Made by a program: the position numbers and the translations under genes. A stretch of DNA of 64,000 nucleotides from Sorghum bicolor (Eukaryota > Streptophyta > Magnoliopsida > Poales > Poaceae), in assembly GCF_000003195.3 (NCBI RefSeq), contig NC_012879.2, forward strand, positions 22,044,844-22,108,843, read 5' to 3'. Below are positions 1 through 12,364 of this stretch, in pieces. Numbering within the stretch: the first letter of the stretch is position 1; each line of letters opens with the position of its first letter. Under the pieces are notes generated by a model. It was not told the origin of the DNA, ran no database searches, and worked only from the letters and a program-made list of their open reading frames with translations.

Positions 1-1130
1 GGCACGAGATCTTCATCTGCAGAGGGTTCCCCAACCCTCAGCTGGTGATTCACGTCCATTTTCACCACCACCAACGTCTGCGTAACCACCAGAGGCTCCT
101 ATGGCAACTGCCAACGTCTGGATGGCAGAGAAGCCTAGCAGCGCTCCACTTCCACCATAACCTCCGCACAAATCCGAAGGAGCACAAGTCCATCACACCA
201 AGCCCCTATGTCTGTTGGCCTGCACACCACCGGCCATAAGACCTTGCACTTACCTTCGGCGACCGTCTCAGTGTCCGCCCAAAGTCTATCTATTGAATCC
301 CCCAACTCTACAAGCAACATTGCTATGCTCAGATGTACTGGAACTGCAAACAGCGTGACCTTTGTCAACAGCAGCCGCCAGCGTGTGTCAGCAAGCCAAA
401 CTTCCACGTTAGGATTCTTGCTGCCACGGCGTCCACCAGCACCTGCTCATCCACTCGCCACAGTCTACATACCGAGTGATAGAGGGATACCAAAATACTT
501 GCAAGGAAAGGATGCCACGACACACGGGAAGACTTGCTTCATAGTGTAAATCATGCCCTCAGTGCAGCGTATCAGCGTGGCAACACATTAGTCGACATTT
601 GTGACCAAGCCTGAGGCTCCCGCAAAGAGCAGCGGGATGCAGTGGAGGCATTGAAGGTCTTCCTGCAATGGTGCGATGAGGACCACCAAGTCATCCGCGT
701 ATAAGAAAGCGTGATGACTGCTAGCCGAACCCGGTAAAGGCATCAGCGTTTTGTGCCGATTGGCCTTCTGAATCAGGGAGTTCAGCGCCTACATGGTGAT
801 CATGAACAATATTGGTGAGATCGGGTCGCCCTGCCGTAGTCCCCTGGCATGCACGATCCTCCTACCTGGCCTTCCATTAAGCAGCACCATGGTGCTTGCC
901 GTTGATAGCAACATAGAGATCCAGTTGGACCAGCGGCGAGGAAAGCCAATGTGCTGCAATATTTCGAGGAGGAATGGCCACGCCGACCGAGTCAAATGCC
1001 TTCGCGATGTCAATCTTGAACAGCACCGATGCGAACTAAGCCGAGTTGACACAACGTTTTTTCTGAAGCATGACCATCAGTGCATCATTCAGAAGATGAA
1101 AGCTTCTCGCGTCCAGTGACCATAGCGCGT
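1..1130 (-). pseudogene. L1-type LINE reverse transcriptase fragment
   Basis: The minus strand reads, in pieces, as a plant L1 (non-LTR) reverse transcriptase. Near 1000-1050 is a 'FKIDIAKAFDSV'-type segment. Near 800-850 is 'GLRQGDPISPILF', the conserved block before the catalytic site. At 690-701 is the catalytic 'YADD' inside 'FLYADDLVVL'. Below 540 follow 'KYFGIPLSL'-like, 'VAARILTWK' and 'GGKCKV.W.VVCRP'-like pieces, typical of L1 sequence downstream of the reverse transcriptase. The order is correct for a minus-strand element. The frame changes several times and stops interrupt it, so no intact protein is possible. It starts at the window edge, so its 3' end is not visible. Family assignment is secure from the motifs; boundaries are approximate. 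Confidence 0.85.
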
Positions 1131-1755
1131 TAAACGCACTAATAATGTCTGACTTGATGATCGACCAGGCTGCTCTATAGGATCAAATCTAGCTTCCTAC
1201 TTGGGCTTTTAATTTCGTGAAGATAGGCTCCACTAATTGAGTCACACCACTCTAAGGCCCATATATACCCATGGACCTAATGCCTAGTGTTTCAACTAGG
1301 CCGAGACCACAAATGGGACCCAACCTTCGCTTTAGAGTTCCACATACTCTCGTGATCTGTCTCCTTGCCGCCGGCAAGCGGAGCCCGCGGCCGGCCGCCA
1401 CCGCAGCATCCAAGGAGCACCTCCGGCGCCGGCATCATCGACTGACGAACCCGCACCGCAGGATCCCGTTGGTATGAGGTCTGTACTACCTCCACTTCCC
1501 AAACCCTCGATGCAGCATTATTTGTCTCCGTCTTTGGTTGGATGGACATGCAGTCGAATCAGAGCAAATGGAACCTATGCATGCCATGTGTATCATGCGT
1601 GGCCTCCCTGTTGCTTTGATCCGCTGTTAATTTGGTTTTTTGTGGGGCATCCTTGATCATCATGACATTCAGTATGTTCAGTTCAGACACACAAATGTAG
1701 GTGCCGGCAAGAATGGCAAACTGGCATCTCCTAGGTTTCCGCTGATCATACACAG
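1131..1755. other. Unassigned sequence
   Basis: No convincing gene or element was recognised. Short open frames around 1271-1656 show no family motif. The stretch separates the LINE relic from the hAT-like insertion. Confidence 0.4.
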
Positions 1756-1763
1756 ATGATGTT

Positions 1764-2293
1764 AGGGGCGTCCCGGGCATATGAAGCCCAGTTTAAAACA
1801 ACAAGTGGAGGTCTAATATTTATTATCAGAATCTAAAAAAGATAATATCAAATATCAATATATTAGAAAGGCAACGTATAAAAGATTAGCTAAATAAAAT
1901 AGGGATTGTGCATAGAATTTATATCCAGCAATGATCTTCGTTTGGTGTCCTAATCTAGGTCCGGCCGTCTAAGGTCTCGACTCTTGAGTGACAAACAACA
2001 CCAAGGGCGAGAAACAAGTTCAAGGGACGAAGCCATAAACTCATGAAGGGTAACAAACTTATGTAAAAAAGAATTACCGGCCATAGACTTTTCTACCTCA
2101 GGATCATGGACTCAATGTACTTTCTCCTGAAGAAAGTAGCAGACCACGTTTATTGAGTCTCTGTGACTAATTTATTAATAAAAACAAACCTAAAATTATT
2201 ATATATACTCAGAACACTTAGTACATTTTGAGGCCCATAAATTTTGGGGGGCCAGTTTGGTCGCACAGCCCGCACGGCTCCGGGATGCCCCTG
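1764..2293. mobile_element. hAT-like non-autonomous element with 8-bp TSD
   Basis: The left end reads AGGGGCGTCCCGG and the right end, reverse complemented, reads CAGGGGCATCCCGG, giving a short imperfect terminal inverted repeat. Both ends are flanked by the same 8-bp sequence ATGATGTT (1756-1763 and 2294-2301). An 8-bp target duplication with a CAGGG-type terminus is characteristic of the hAT superfamily. The 530-bp interior is AT-rich and has no open reading frame, so it would need a transposase from elsewhere. The left end lacks the leading C. Confidence 0.72.
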
Positions 2294-2373
2294 ATGATGT
2301 TATAATTTATTTATGCTTGATGATGATGTTATAATTTATTTATGCTTGATGATGTTATAATTTATTTATGCTT
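2292..2373. repeat. Short tandem repeat, three ~26-29 bp units
   Basis: Three consecutive units share 'gatgttataatttatttat'. The middle unit has an extra 'gat'. The array begins with the right-hand target duplication of the hAT-like element, so the TSD itself seems to have been amplified. Confidence 0.85.
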
Positions 2374-3349
2374 GTACTTGAACTTGAAATTAGAGACGTG
2401 GTGAAGTGCTATATAGTCGTCCATTGTCCAAGTATTACTATTGGATTTGGATGGCATAGTCTTTTTAGATTAAGGAGGATGCCATAGTCTATTCTCCTAA
2501 ATTCGTATATATATATATGGATGGACTAGGAACCTGACATGCAAGGATGACTGTATATAGTAGTAAAGGTAAAATGGCGTGTTGATTCTAATCTTTGCAT
2601 GTATGCTGAAGAACTTAGCCCAAGTGTAATCTCAAAAATTGTTTGGTTTTGAGATCTGGAGCTATTCACAGCACGAGTATAATTTAGATAAAAATTGTTT
2701 TCTAGATATTTATGTAATCCAGAGTGCTTGTAACACGTTTATGTATCCAGCTAATATAATTCTTCTTTCACCATAAAAAAATAAAAATGAAGAATTTATG
2801 TGGCACAGGTCAGCGAGGTAACAATGGCGCACTATACCAACTGAAGCATATGTGTTCCACGCAGGGTTGAGTATGTTCAGTACACTTTATTATTTTAAGA
2901 TTTTATTTATTTGTCATCACATCTTGTGACAACTAATAATAAAATAATTATTAAACAAAGAGTAGCGTTTGAGGCAACAGCAACAATCAAGCTTGTGTCC
3001 ATTTATATTTATATATCAAATAAAAAAAAAGAGAAACCAAGAAGCAAGAGATTACCTTGAAGATGTCGAGGTGGTCCAGACGTTGCTGTAGCCTGTAGGC
3101 TCGGTGGAAGCTGCATGCAGATGAAGCTGAAATTAGAGAGATAGTAAAGTGTCGTATAGTCCACCGTACATATATTACTAATATTATTATTCTCTGAATT
3201 CATATGCAGGACCAAAAAGTGACATATATTACTATTACTATTATTATTATATTCTCATTGGTGGGGCTAGGCCCCAACCTGGAATATAATAATATCGAGG
3301 GATTTATTAGGCTGTTGCATCGGCATGCGTCAGGATTCTCATCTCAGGC
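2374..3349. other. AT-rich sequence without recognised gene
   Basis: Low-complexity AT-rich DNA with short poly-A/T runs. The small open frames have no family features. Confidence 0.4.
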
Positions 3350-3420
3350 CTCGCTTAGTTCTCAAAAATTTAGACACATACATGAAGCATATAACTAATT
3401 ATACAATTTATCTGTAATTT
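3350..3420. repeat. Partial MITE, TTAGTTC-type end
   Basis: The segment 'cttagttctcaaaaattt...acatgaagcatataactaattatac' resembles, in opposite orientation, the small repeats at 24829-25216, which end in 'aactaaacaaggcc'. Only one end is recognisable. Confidence 0.5.
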
Positions 3421-3613
3421 CCGTATATAAGGATGTCTATGTAATTATTAACGTGGCATGCTCATTCTTAAACTTTGCATGTATGTATGCACCCGACTGT
3501 GTATCAATGTGTATTATCTTCCATGCATTGTTGACTAGCTAGATGTTCTGTACACTTCATTGTTTTAATGTTTTTTAATTTATCACTAGTCCACTTCACG
3601 TCTTGTACATTTA

Positions 3614-3695
3614 TACTCCCTCCATTCTAAATTATAAGATATTTTGATGTTTTCAAGTACATATTATTTATTATGCATTTAGATATGAAATTTTT
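3614..3695. mobile_element. Stowaway-like MITE end
   Basis: 'tactccctccattctaaatt' followed by 'ataagatattttgatgtttt' matches the well-known terminal sequence of grass Stowaway (Tc1/mariner) elements. The opposite inverted end was not found nearby, so this is a partial copy. Confidence 0.6.
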
Positions 3696-3699
3696 ACAA

Positions 3700-5072
3700 T
3701 GGTTGGAGAGGCGATAGGTGTGTCTATGGTCATTGGACCCAGAACATGAGAGGTGATGAGAGTAAGACGGTGGGAGGTGATATGTGTGTCTATGGTTGGT
3801 GGGCCCATACGCGTCACGTCGCCTTCCATCACCTCCGAAATTAAGGGGATTAGGACCCCAAATAGAGGAGTGGTAATTTCATTGTCGTAGTTTTTTTTAT
3901 TTGAATGAAGGGTAAAAGGGTAAATGCATAACTGTAAAAGGAGTAGTATAGTTGGGATGAATAATTAAAGTAATATAGTTAGATTAACATTTTATTTTTA
4001 GGGTTCATCGAGGACCCCACGCCAAACTCGCCTGGCTCCCCAATTGTATGCACGTCACTCTCCACCGCTAGCATTGCATAGCTCTCTCCATGACTCCATC
4101 ACTCCTCTATCCTCTCCCCACATCCTTGCATTCCTCCTCCCGTCCTCGCCGACAAAACCGTATGCGCTTAGACATCATATTGTTAGGCTTAGACATCATA
4201 ACGTTTCAGCTGGACCGAGCCAAGCCACCAGCTTCGATTCGGTGACCTCTCCCTCTCCTCACTGCCAACTCGCATAGCCAACGTGGTATTGCCCATGGCC
4301 GGCCAGTGCTACCGCAAACAGCTAACGAACATGTCCGGCGGTGCCCCGCCCATCGACAGACGAGCCCACGCTGCATGACGCCACCGCTCTTAGGTCCACG
4401 CACCCTCCATTTTCCAAACTCTCGATCGATACATTTTTTCTTTTTCGTCTTTGATTGCATTTTGGATGGATGTCGATCCGAGTTAGAGTCCATGGAGAAC
4501 CCATCTCATGCGCATCAAGCAATGCACCTTCATTTGTGGCCTCCTGTTCTTGCTTGTGGTATGCCATTAGGTTTGGTATACTCCGAGGCCAAGATCCATT
4601 GTATCTATCCAACTAGCAAACCAATTTAGAGGCAACTGAGAACAAAAAATGACAATCTTTCAGAAAAGTTACATGAAAACCACCAAGAGTGCCTCCATGG
4701 CAGCAGTGAAAAGCCATGGTGACTGAATCCTAAATCAGATGAAGTACGAATCTTAGAAAGCCACAACTAAGAAGAAGGATTCATTCGGCAAACATGGGGG
4801 ATTGTGCATCAAGGAATTATTACTAGGGAGATGTTCTATCCCTCACAAGCTACGCAAGAGTAAGGTCATGTGTCCAATCCCTCACAAGCTATGCAAGAGT
4901 CGAGTCATGTTCTCGCTCTAAAGAGCACCAGGAGAGAGGTCCATGCAAGGCATGAGATGAAGTGAGAAGAGAGGGGCACATCGCACTAGGCACACCAATG
5001 GCTGCTGAGAGAGCATAGAGGGACCATTGGAGGTGGGCTGCAGGAGGTAGAGGGCAGTGGCTAGAGGCACAT
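3700..5072. other. Unassigned sequence upstream of LTR element
   Basis: No convincing gene was recognised. Short frames at 4044-4629 have no motif. A short direct repeat ('cctcacaagcta.gcaagagt') occurs at about 4842 and 4880. The last bases, CACAT, form the left flank of the LTR element. Confidence 0.4.
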
Positions 5073-7618
5073 TGTAACACCCTAAAAATTGTTTTCTGGG
5101 AAATAGAGCTAAAATGATTTAATTATGAATTTTTGGTGCTCATAAAACATAGGAAAATAATAATCTTCATCAAAATAAAATTTATCATAGGGTGTAGCAA
5201 CATTTATTTTTGTGCACTCATGCTCCTGCATTTTATTTATTGTGCTGAGTGGTTTTATTAAAATTCAGAAAAATAATTCAAAGTGATTTTTAAGACGGTT
5301 TTGAAAATAGTCATGGAATAAAAGAAATAAAAATAGAAAATGAAAAGAGAAAATCCCTAATTCCCTGGACTTTGGCCCGAAGGCCCAACTCATTTTCCCT
5401 CTCCCCCTTCTTTTTTCCCCACCCCGCGGCCCACTCTCCTTTCCCGGCCCAAGCGCGCAGCGCCTTTTCCCTTTCTCCCCCTCGGCCCGTTGGCCTCCAC
5501 GCGCAACCGGCCTAGTACGCCATGTGGGCACCGTTCCTCCTCCCTCTCTCCGACTGACAGCCCGGCCCCCTCCCTCTCTATCTCCCACCGCGCGGGACCC
5601 ACCGCGTAGCGTCTTCTTCTTCCTTGTCTCGGAACCGAGCCGGTCTCTGCCAGGGAGGCAGTCGATCATGATTTCGGCGGGATTCGATCTTCGAGATCCC
5701 TATAAAGGCCGCCAATCTCGCCCCGCATCTTGTTTTTCCACCCGCGCCGCGAAAACCAAGAAAACCAGGCCCTAGCTGCGCTCGGTTGAAACTCGCCGAA
5801 AGGGAGCAAGCTGCCGCACGTCGCGAGCTCCTCTCCGTTGCTTCTCGGCCCGAGAAAAGTCACTAGGTGAGTCCGCGGTGAGCTCCTAGTCCTCCCGGAG
5901 TTTTTATTTCGAAGTTTGGTTCACGGTAGCAAGAAAGCCGAGAGCACCGGCGAGCCTTTCCATGGCGCCACCGTGGGGAGCCCTGTTCCGGCCAGCCGTC
6001 GCCGGCGCCCCTCCCTCCTTTCCCCAGATCTAATCCGAGCCGTCCGATCGAGATCCTGTGGCCTAGAATAGAAGTTACCCCTTCAGGGTAACATTTTCTA
6101 AAGAGACCTCGAGCTTTTGTTAAATAGTACCCGCAGTCCTTAGGCATAATTCAGAAATACGTTTTCACCATTTGAAAACGTAAAGTATGCCGGGTTAATT
6201 CAAAATACGTTTTCTGATATTTACAAGTTTGCCACTGAAACTGTTTTAGCCATAAAATGTTCATTTTAACTCCGAATTGACCCATTCGAGTTGCGTTGGA
6301 TTCATAATAATGAGCTCTACATGTTAGCAAACTTAATTCACCAGTTTAAAACCTTTTAATTTCATAATCCTATTTAATTAATTACTTTTCTATATAAAAT
6401 CTTAGAAAAATCATAACTTTTCCGTTTTAGCTCCAATTTTCGCGATCTTTACGTCTGTGAGATCGTAGCGATGCGTAGAATCATTTTATAAACTTTTCAT
6501 ACTGTTTTTATATGATTGGTGTACTGTTCTTATTGTAGCTTTGTTTGCTTCGTGTATGTTTGTTTCCGCTTGTTTGTGTGATCGATGATCGAGTTTAGAT
6601 GGAAAGCAGTTTTTGGTGATCAAGATCAGAGCTTTGGCATCAAGTAAGACCAGGATGACTTAAAGGATCAACAAGAGCATTTGGATTAAGGCAAGTATAA
6701 CATTTGAATTTTATTTCGGTGACCATGATTCTGTGGCTAGATTGATGTTAAGTAATAAATGATAAAATGACTTTTTAGCAACTTGATGATTTATCTGTAC
6801 GTGATCACCCGGGACAACAGTGCAACCATGAGGGCTATAATGGCTCTGGCTTTAGCTCAGTATGAGGACCTTTTTCTAGCTTGTTAGCGGTTACCTTAAA
6901 TGGCGTAAGAATGGCTAGACACGTTGGGTATAGTGTGGCCTCTGTCCATGTGTATAGGCTACGGGTTATGTGCCATGGAAGGGGGGCTCTATATCTGCCT
7001 GCCGAGTGAATCTAATGGCCCTAACTTGTTAGACGAAACCTTTGAAAGGCTTCATAGTGATCCCTGCCGACGTCCCTAGGAAGGAGGTTAAGAGATTAGC
7101 TACCTCGGGCGAAAGGGTAAATCATGACTCATGGGTAAAGATGTACAACCTCTGCAGAGTGTTAAAAACTAGTATACTAGCCGTGCTCACGGTCGGGAGC
7201 GGCCTTGGGGACATCTACATTAAGGGTGATGATTCTTTTACGCTAAATATGCTCATTATTTATTGTTTAATGCTTTACATTATTTATGTCACATTGATCA
7301 TGAGATTGTGGGATCTATATAATCTAGTTGCTATACTTGTGGAGTTCGACATGGACTCACTCTTTCTATTTCCCCCACACTTCAGGAAGTGTTTTAGGCT
7401 TTTGATCAACCAGTCAGTTGGATCAGAAGTTAATACCCGAAGTTTGGAGTTGTTTATCCGCTGTTGCTATCAAAGGTTATTTCTTTTATATTAAGTACAT
7501 TATATATTTATGCATTGTCTTTTGATATTACCCCTTATTTGTAGCTATATGTGAGATTTGGTTTCTAAAACTCACGTATGATGCATATCTGGTTTTGTCC
7601 TTAAAATCAGGTATTACA
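5073..7618 (+). repeat. 5' LTR
   Basis: Starts TGTAACACCC and ends ATTACA. It has an AT-rich first 270 bp, then a GC-rich pyrimidine-biased promoter-like region (about 5390-5900) with a TATA box. Open frames on both strands inside this LTR recur in the second LTR and are composition artefacts, not genes. Confidence 0.9.
5701..5706 (+). promoter_or_regulatory. LTR TATA box
   Basis: TATAAA in 'gatccctataaaggcc', inside the GC-rich part of the 5' LTR and preserved in the second LTR at 10440-10445. It would place the retroelement transcript start about 30 bp downstream. Confidence 0.6.
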
Positions 7619-7621
7619 AAG

Positions 7622-7633
7622 TGGTATTAGAGC
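7622..7633 (+). promoter_or_regulatory. Primer-binding site, tRNA-Met type
   Basis: TGGTATTAGAGC differs by one base from the TGGTATCAGAGC commonly found in plant LTR retrotransposons as the complement of the initiator tRNA-Met 3' end. Its position just after the 5' LTR supports the call. Confidence 0.8.
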
Positions 7634-9795
7634 AATGCTGACTGTAGGACGCAAGCCTAGTTAGAAACTGGTCGTCTTAAGGTTTTGGAATTGTCATGAA
7701 ATCCTTGCTCTATAAACCTTGGTATTTTCATCCATACTATATCCCTATCCTTGCTATTTGTCTCTTCCTTGTTGCTTATTTTAAAAGTCCTTATTCTTAC
7801 CTTTACTCCATGATTTGGATTTCTTTTAGAACCTTCCCTTACCATCTTCTTGTGCCTTTTAAAGAGGAGTTTTAGGATCTTTACCCTCACTATGAAGAGA
7901 ACGATAGTATCGCAAGTTGAGGGAAGTGTGAACCTTCAATGCTTAATTGGTTTGTTATTATGTTTATGCTTGATTTGGATCTTTGTAATGAGTGCAATGA
8001 TCTTGTGAGCTTCTTCACAATTTCATTTAGTTTATAGGTCTAAGGTATAAGGATTAATGACATAAATAGTTGGGTTTTGGTTTTTTTTTCTCTTGTTATC
8101 TTATTCTTATCCTTCCAGAGTATCCTATCTTTATCAGTTTATAACTCTGTTGTGAGGTGACCAAAACTCTTGAGAAAATTCTGGATGGTAGTAGACTTCA
8201 AGATCTTTCTCTGACCGCAAGAATCACTCTCATAGCTGTTATGGTTTGGAAGTTACAAAAATCACAAGGTGACACAGTTGTGCTGTCCAGAATGTGGATC
8301 AGTTTCAGGTATTTGCTGGTTGAGACAAATATAGCTATAGAATTTGGAAAAGTGGTCTATAGAAAAGTTGTAGACAATTTTCTAAGCTTTCCAACAGTGT
8401 AAGCTGGAACTCATTTGGATAAGTAGAACCTGAGATATGACATTTACACTTGGATGTTTCTGTTCTGTTTCAAGATCTGGACAGATCTGGGATTTCCTCT
8501 TTTCAGCCAAGTTAAAGACAGAATCTGGGAAAACGTGGTATACAAAAGTTGTAGAGGATTTCCCAAGCTTTTCAAAAATGTAAGGATCATCTCAAGATGA
8601 TTTAAGTGGCTCGAGATATAACTTCTGGAAGCTACTGCACCTTTGCTGAGACATTTTAAGGATGGATATTATGTTTGGTTGTTTTACCTAAGCTTAAAGA
8701 CAGAATCTAAGGAGGTCTTCTACAGGAAAGTTGTGGTGAATTTCATAAGCTTTCTAATGGTATAAGCTATAACTCTATTGGATTCACAGAATAAGAGTTA
8801 TGCCCATCTTACTACGCTGGTGTTTTTCATATCACGATAAAATTTCAGGATGCATGTTTGCTCCATTGCACATAAGTTCTTTGGAATGTCAGAAGTTCTC
8901 AATGTTAGTTAACTTGTCTGGAAAATATGGAAGCTAACTTTCTTGGGTCCCCTAGTTGACCCTTTTAAGCGGGGTAGCCCAATTAAAGGAGTTACAACGA
9001 GATGGATTGGCTAGTGTTGGATCATATGTGAGGATCACAAGTGCTTGGGAAGTTGGTTTTTGGATTCAAGGTATCATCCCATTAAGAGAATGTTAACAGA
9101 GATATATGTCATTGCGGATACTCATGGATTGAGAGTTGTGTTTATGAGGATCAGATGACACCAAAGTCTACAAAGCTAAATGTACAAAGTGAGAGTGAAG
9201 CAACTTAACCGTGGTAAAGGTACCGATAATTGGAACTTAGTGGTGAAACTAACCTTGGATCAAGAGACTCGGTACAACAAATGTAAAAGATTATGATGTG
9301 TAGCGTACAAAAAGGATAGGAGCACCAGTCTCTGTCCCCCAATTAATCTTGTCTTAAGGGGGGTAGTACCTTGATATCACTGGGTCATGCATTTTTAAAA
9401 CTACCATGAAGTGATAACTGTCTTCAGAGATATCTCATAGTTATGTGCACACAGAGGAGCGATCTATGCTACCCGGTGGAAAATTTTCTTAACCGCACCA
9501 TCAGGGAAGAGAGTTGAGTATCAAGGTGGTCCCCTCCTGCCTGAGGAGGCATATCCATGCTAAGTTATCATGTCCTTGAGTGTATAAGTCAAAAAGTTGG
9601 TAGCCAAGATGTACCTTGAACAATTATGACAAATAGACATATTATGGAAAATTTTATTCACAAGTTGTGATCCCGAGACATAAGTGTTTGCTTTTGGAAA
9701 ACCAGTTGTGAAGTTGAAATAGTGGTCAATATCTTGTTCATGCTTCTCTTTTGGAATCTGTGTCTCTTTCGAATCTCGAGGACGAGATTCATTTT

Positions 9796-9807
9796 AAGGG
9801 GGGTAGA
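9796..9807 (+). promoter_or_regulatory. Polypurine tract
   Basis: AAGGGGGGTAGA lies directly before the 3' LTR, where plus-strand DNA synthesis is primed. Confidence 0.75.
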
Positions 9808-9809
9808 TT

Positions 9810-12357
9810 TGTAACACCCTAAAAATTGTTTTCTGGGAAATAGAGCTAAAATGATTTAATTATGAATTTTTGGTGCTCATGAAACATAGGAAAATAATAA
9901 TCTTCATCAAAATAAAATTTATCATAGGGTGTAGCAACATTTATTTTTGTGCACTCATGCTCCTGCATTTTATTTATTGTGCTGAGTGGTTTTATTAAAA
10001 TTCAGAAAAATAATTCAAAGTGATTTTTAAGACGGTTTTGAAAATAGTCTTGGAATAAAAGAAATAGAAATAGAAAATAAAAAGAGAAAATCCCTCCTTC
10101 CCCGGACTTTGGCCCGAAGGCCCAGCTCATTTTCCCTCTCCTCCTTCTTTTTTTCCCCCACCCCGCGGCCCACTCTCCTTTCCCAGCCCAAGCGCGCAGC
10201 GCCTTTTCCCTTTCTCCTCCTCGGCCCGTTGGCCTCCACGCGCAACCGGCCCAGTACGCCGTGTGGGCACCGTTCCTCCTCCCTCTCTCCGACTGACAGC
10301 CCGGCCCCATCCCTCTCTTTCTCTCACCGCACGGGACCCACCGCACAGCGTCTTCTTCTTCCTTGTCTCGGAACCGAGCCGGTCTCTGCCAGGGAGGCAG
10401 TCGATCATGATTTCGGCGGGATTCGATCTTCCCGATCCCTATAAAGGCCACCAATCTCGCCCCGCATCTTGTTTTTCCACCCGCGCTGCGAAAACCAAGA
10501 AAACCAGGCCCTAGCTGCGCTCGGTTGAAACTCGCCGAAAGGGAGCAAGCTGCCGCGTGTCGCGAGCTCCTCTCCGTTGCTTCTCGGCCCGAGAAAAGTC
10601 ACTAGGTGAGTCTGCGGTGAGCTCCTAGTCCTCCCAGAGTTTTTATTTCGAAGTTTGGTTCACGGTAGCGAGAAAGCCGAGGGCACCGGCGAGCCTTTCC
10701 ATGGCGCCGCCGTGGGGAGCCCTGTTCCGGCCAGCCGTCGCCGGCGCCCCTCCCTCCTTTCCCCAGATCTAATCCGAGCCGTCCGATCGAGATCCTGTGG
10801 CCTAGAATAGAAGTTACCCCTTCAGGGTAACATTTTCTAAAGAGACCTCGAGCTTTTGTTAAATAGTACCTGCAGTCCTTAGGCATAATTCAGAAATATG
10901 TTTTCACCATTTGAAAACGTGAAGTATGCCGGGTTAATTCAAAATACGTTTTCTGATATTTACAAGTTTGCCGCTGAAACTGTTTTAGCCATAAAATGTT
11001 CATTTTAACTTCGAATTGACCCATTCGAGTTGCGTTGGATTCATAATAATGAGCTCTACATGTTAGTAAACATAATTCACCAGTTTGAAACCTTTTAATT
11101 TCATAATCCTATTTAATTAATTACTTTTCTATATAAAATCTTAGAAAATTCATAACTTTTCCATTTTAGCTCTGATTTTCATGATCTTTACGTCTCTGAG
11201 ATCGTAGCGATGCGTAGAATCATTTTATAAACTTTCCATACTGTTTTATATGATTGGTGTACTGTTCTAATTGTAGCTTTGTTTGCTTCGTGTATGTTTG
11301 TTTCCGCTTGTTTGTGTGATCGATGATCGAGTTTATACAGAAAACAGTTTTTGGTGATCAAGATCAGAGCTTTGGCATCAAGTAAGACCAGCGGGACTAA
11401 AAGGATCAACAAGAGCATTTGGATTAAGGTAAGTATAGCATTTGGATTTTATTTCTGTGACCATGATCCTGTGGCTAGATTGATGTTAAATAATAAATGA
11501 TAAAAATGACTTTTTAGCAACTTGATGATTTATCTGTACGTGATCACCCGGGACAACAGTGCAACCATGAGGGCTATAATGGCTCTGGCTTTAGCTCAGT
11601 ATGAGGACCTTTTTCTAGCTTGTTAGCGGTTACCTTAAATGGCGTAAGAATGGCTAGACACGTTGGGTATAGTGTGGCCTCTGTCCATGTGTATAGTCTA
11701 CGAGTTATGTGCCATGGAAGGGGGGCTCTATATCTGTCTGCCGAGTGAATCTAATGGCCCTAACTTGTTAGACGAAACCTTTGAAAAGCTTCATAGTGAT
11801 CCCTGCCGACGTCCCTAGGAAGGAGGTTACGAGATTAGCTACCTCGGGCGAAAGGGTAAATCATGACTCATGGGTAAAGATGTACAACCTCTGCAGAGTG
11901 TTAAAAACTAGTATACTAGCCGTGCTCACGGTCAGGAGCGGCCTTGGGGACATGTACATTAAGGGTGATGATTCTTTTGCGCTAAATATGCTCATTATTT
12001 ATTGTTTAATGCTTTACATTATTTATGTCACATTGATCATGAGATTGTGGGATCTATATAATCTAGTTGCTATACTTGTGGAGTTCGACATGGACTCACT
12101 CTTGCTATTTGCCCCACACTTCAGGAAGTGTTTTAGGCTTGTGATCAACCAGTCAGTTGGATCAGAAGTTAATACCCGAAGTTTGGAGTTGTTTATCCGC
12201 TGTTGCTATCAAAGGTTATTTCTTTTATATTAAGTATGTTATATATTTATGCATTGTCTTTTGATATTACGCCTTATTTGTAGTTATATGTGAGATTTGG
12301 TTTCTAAAACTCACGTATGGTGCATATCTGGTTTTGTCCATAAAATCAGGTATTGCA
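9810..12357 (+). repeat. 3' LTR
   Basis: Second copy of the 5' LTR, starting TGTAACACCC and ending ATTGCA. In the first 300 bp about seven substitutions from the other LTR are visible. The TATA box is at 10440-10445. Confidence 0.9.
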
Positions 12358-12364
12358 CACAGTG

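Larger units (their letters stand above)
7619..9809 (+). other. Internal region of LTR element, non-coding
   Basis: Begins with the primer-binding site (7622-7633) and ends with the purine tract near 9796-9807. No frame matches gag or pol. From about 8150 to 8830 it contains three diverged direct repeats. Each has a core like 'aagttgta.a..atttc..aagctttc', with cores starting near 8363, 8544 and 8726 (spacing about 181-182 bp). The rest is unique AT-rich sequence. Confidence 0.75.
5073..12357 (+). mobile_element. Complete non-autonomous LTR retrotransposon
   Basis: Two long direct repeats begin TGTAACACCC (5073 and 9810) and end in CA (7618 and 12357). They are nearly identical by eye over ~2.55 kb. 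A tRNA-Met-type primer-binding site (TGGTATTAGAGC) sits 3 bp after the first LTR and a polypurine tract just before the second, fixing plus-strand orientation. The flanks CACAT (5068-5072) and CACAG (12358-12362) match at 4 of 5 bases, as expected for a slightly decayed 5-bp duplication. The 2.2-kb interior has no gag, protease, reverse transcriptase or integrase frame, so it depends on proteins from another element. The 'aatctcgaggacgagattc' plus purine-tract arrangement before the 3' LTR is typical of plant Ty3/gypsy elements; that superfamily call is inference. Confidence 0.9.

Noticed and set aside
5265..6147. Several open frames of 65-134 residues on both strands
   Set aside because: They lie in the GC-rich part of an LTR and recur nearly unchanged in the second LTR (10002-10886); compositional artefacts.
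7042..7494. A 150-residue open frame repeated at 11781-12233
   Set aside because: It is duplicated because it sits in both LTRs; no domain features, and LTR ends rarely code.
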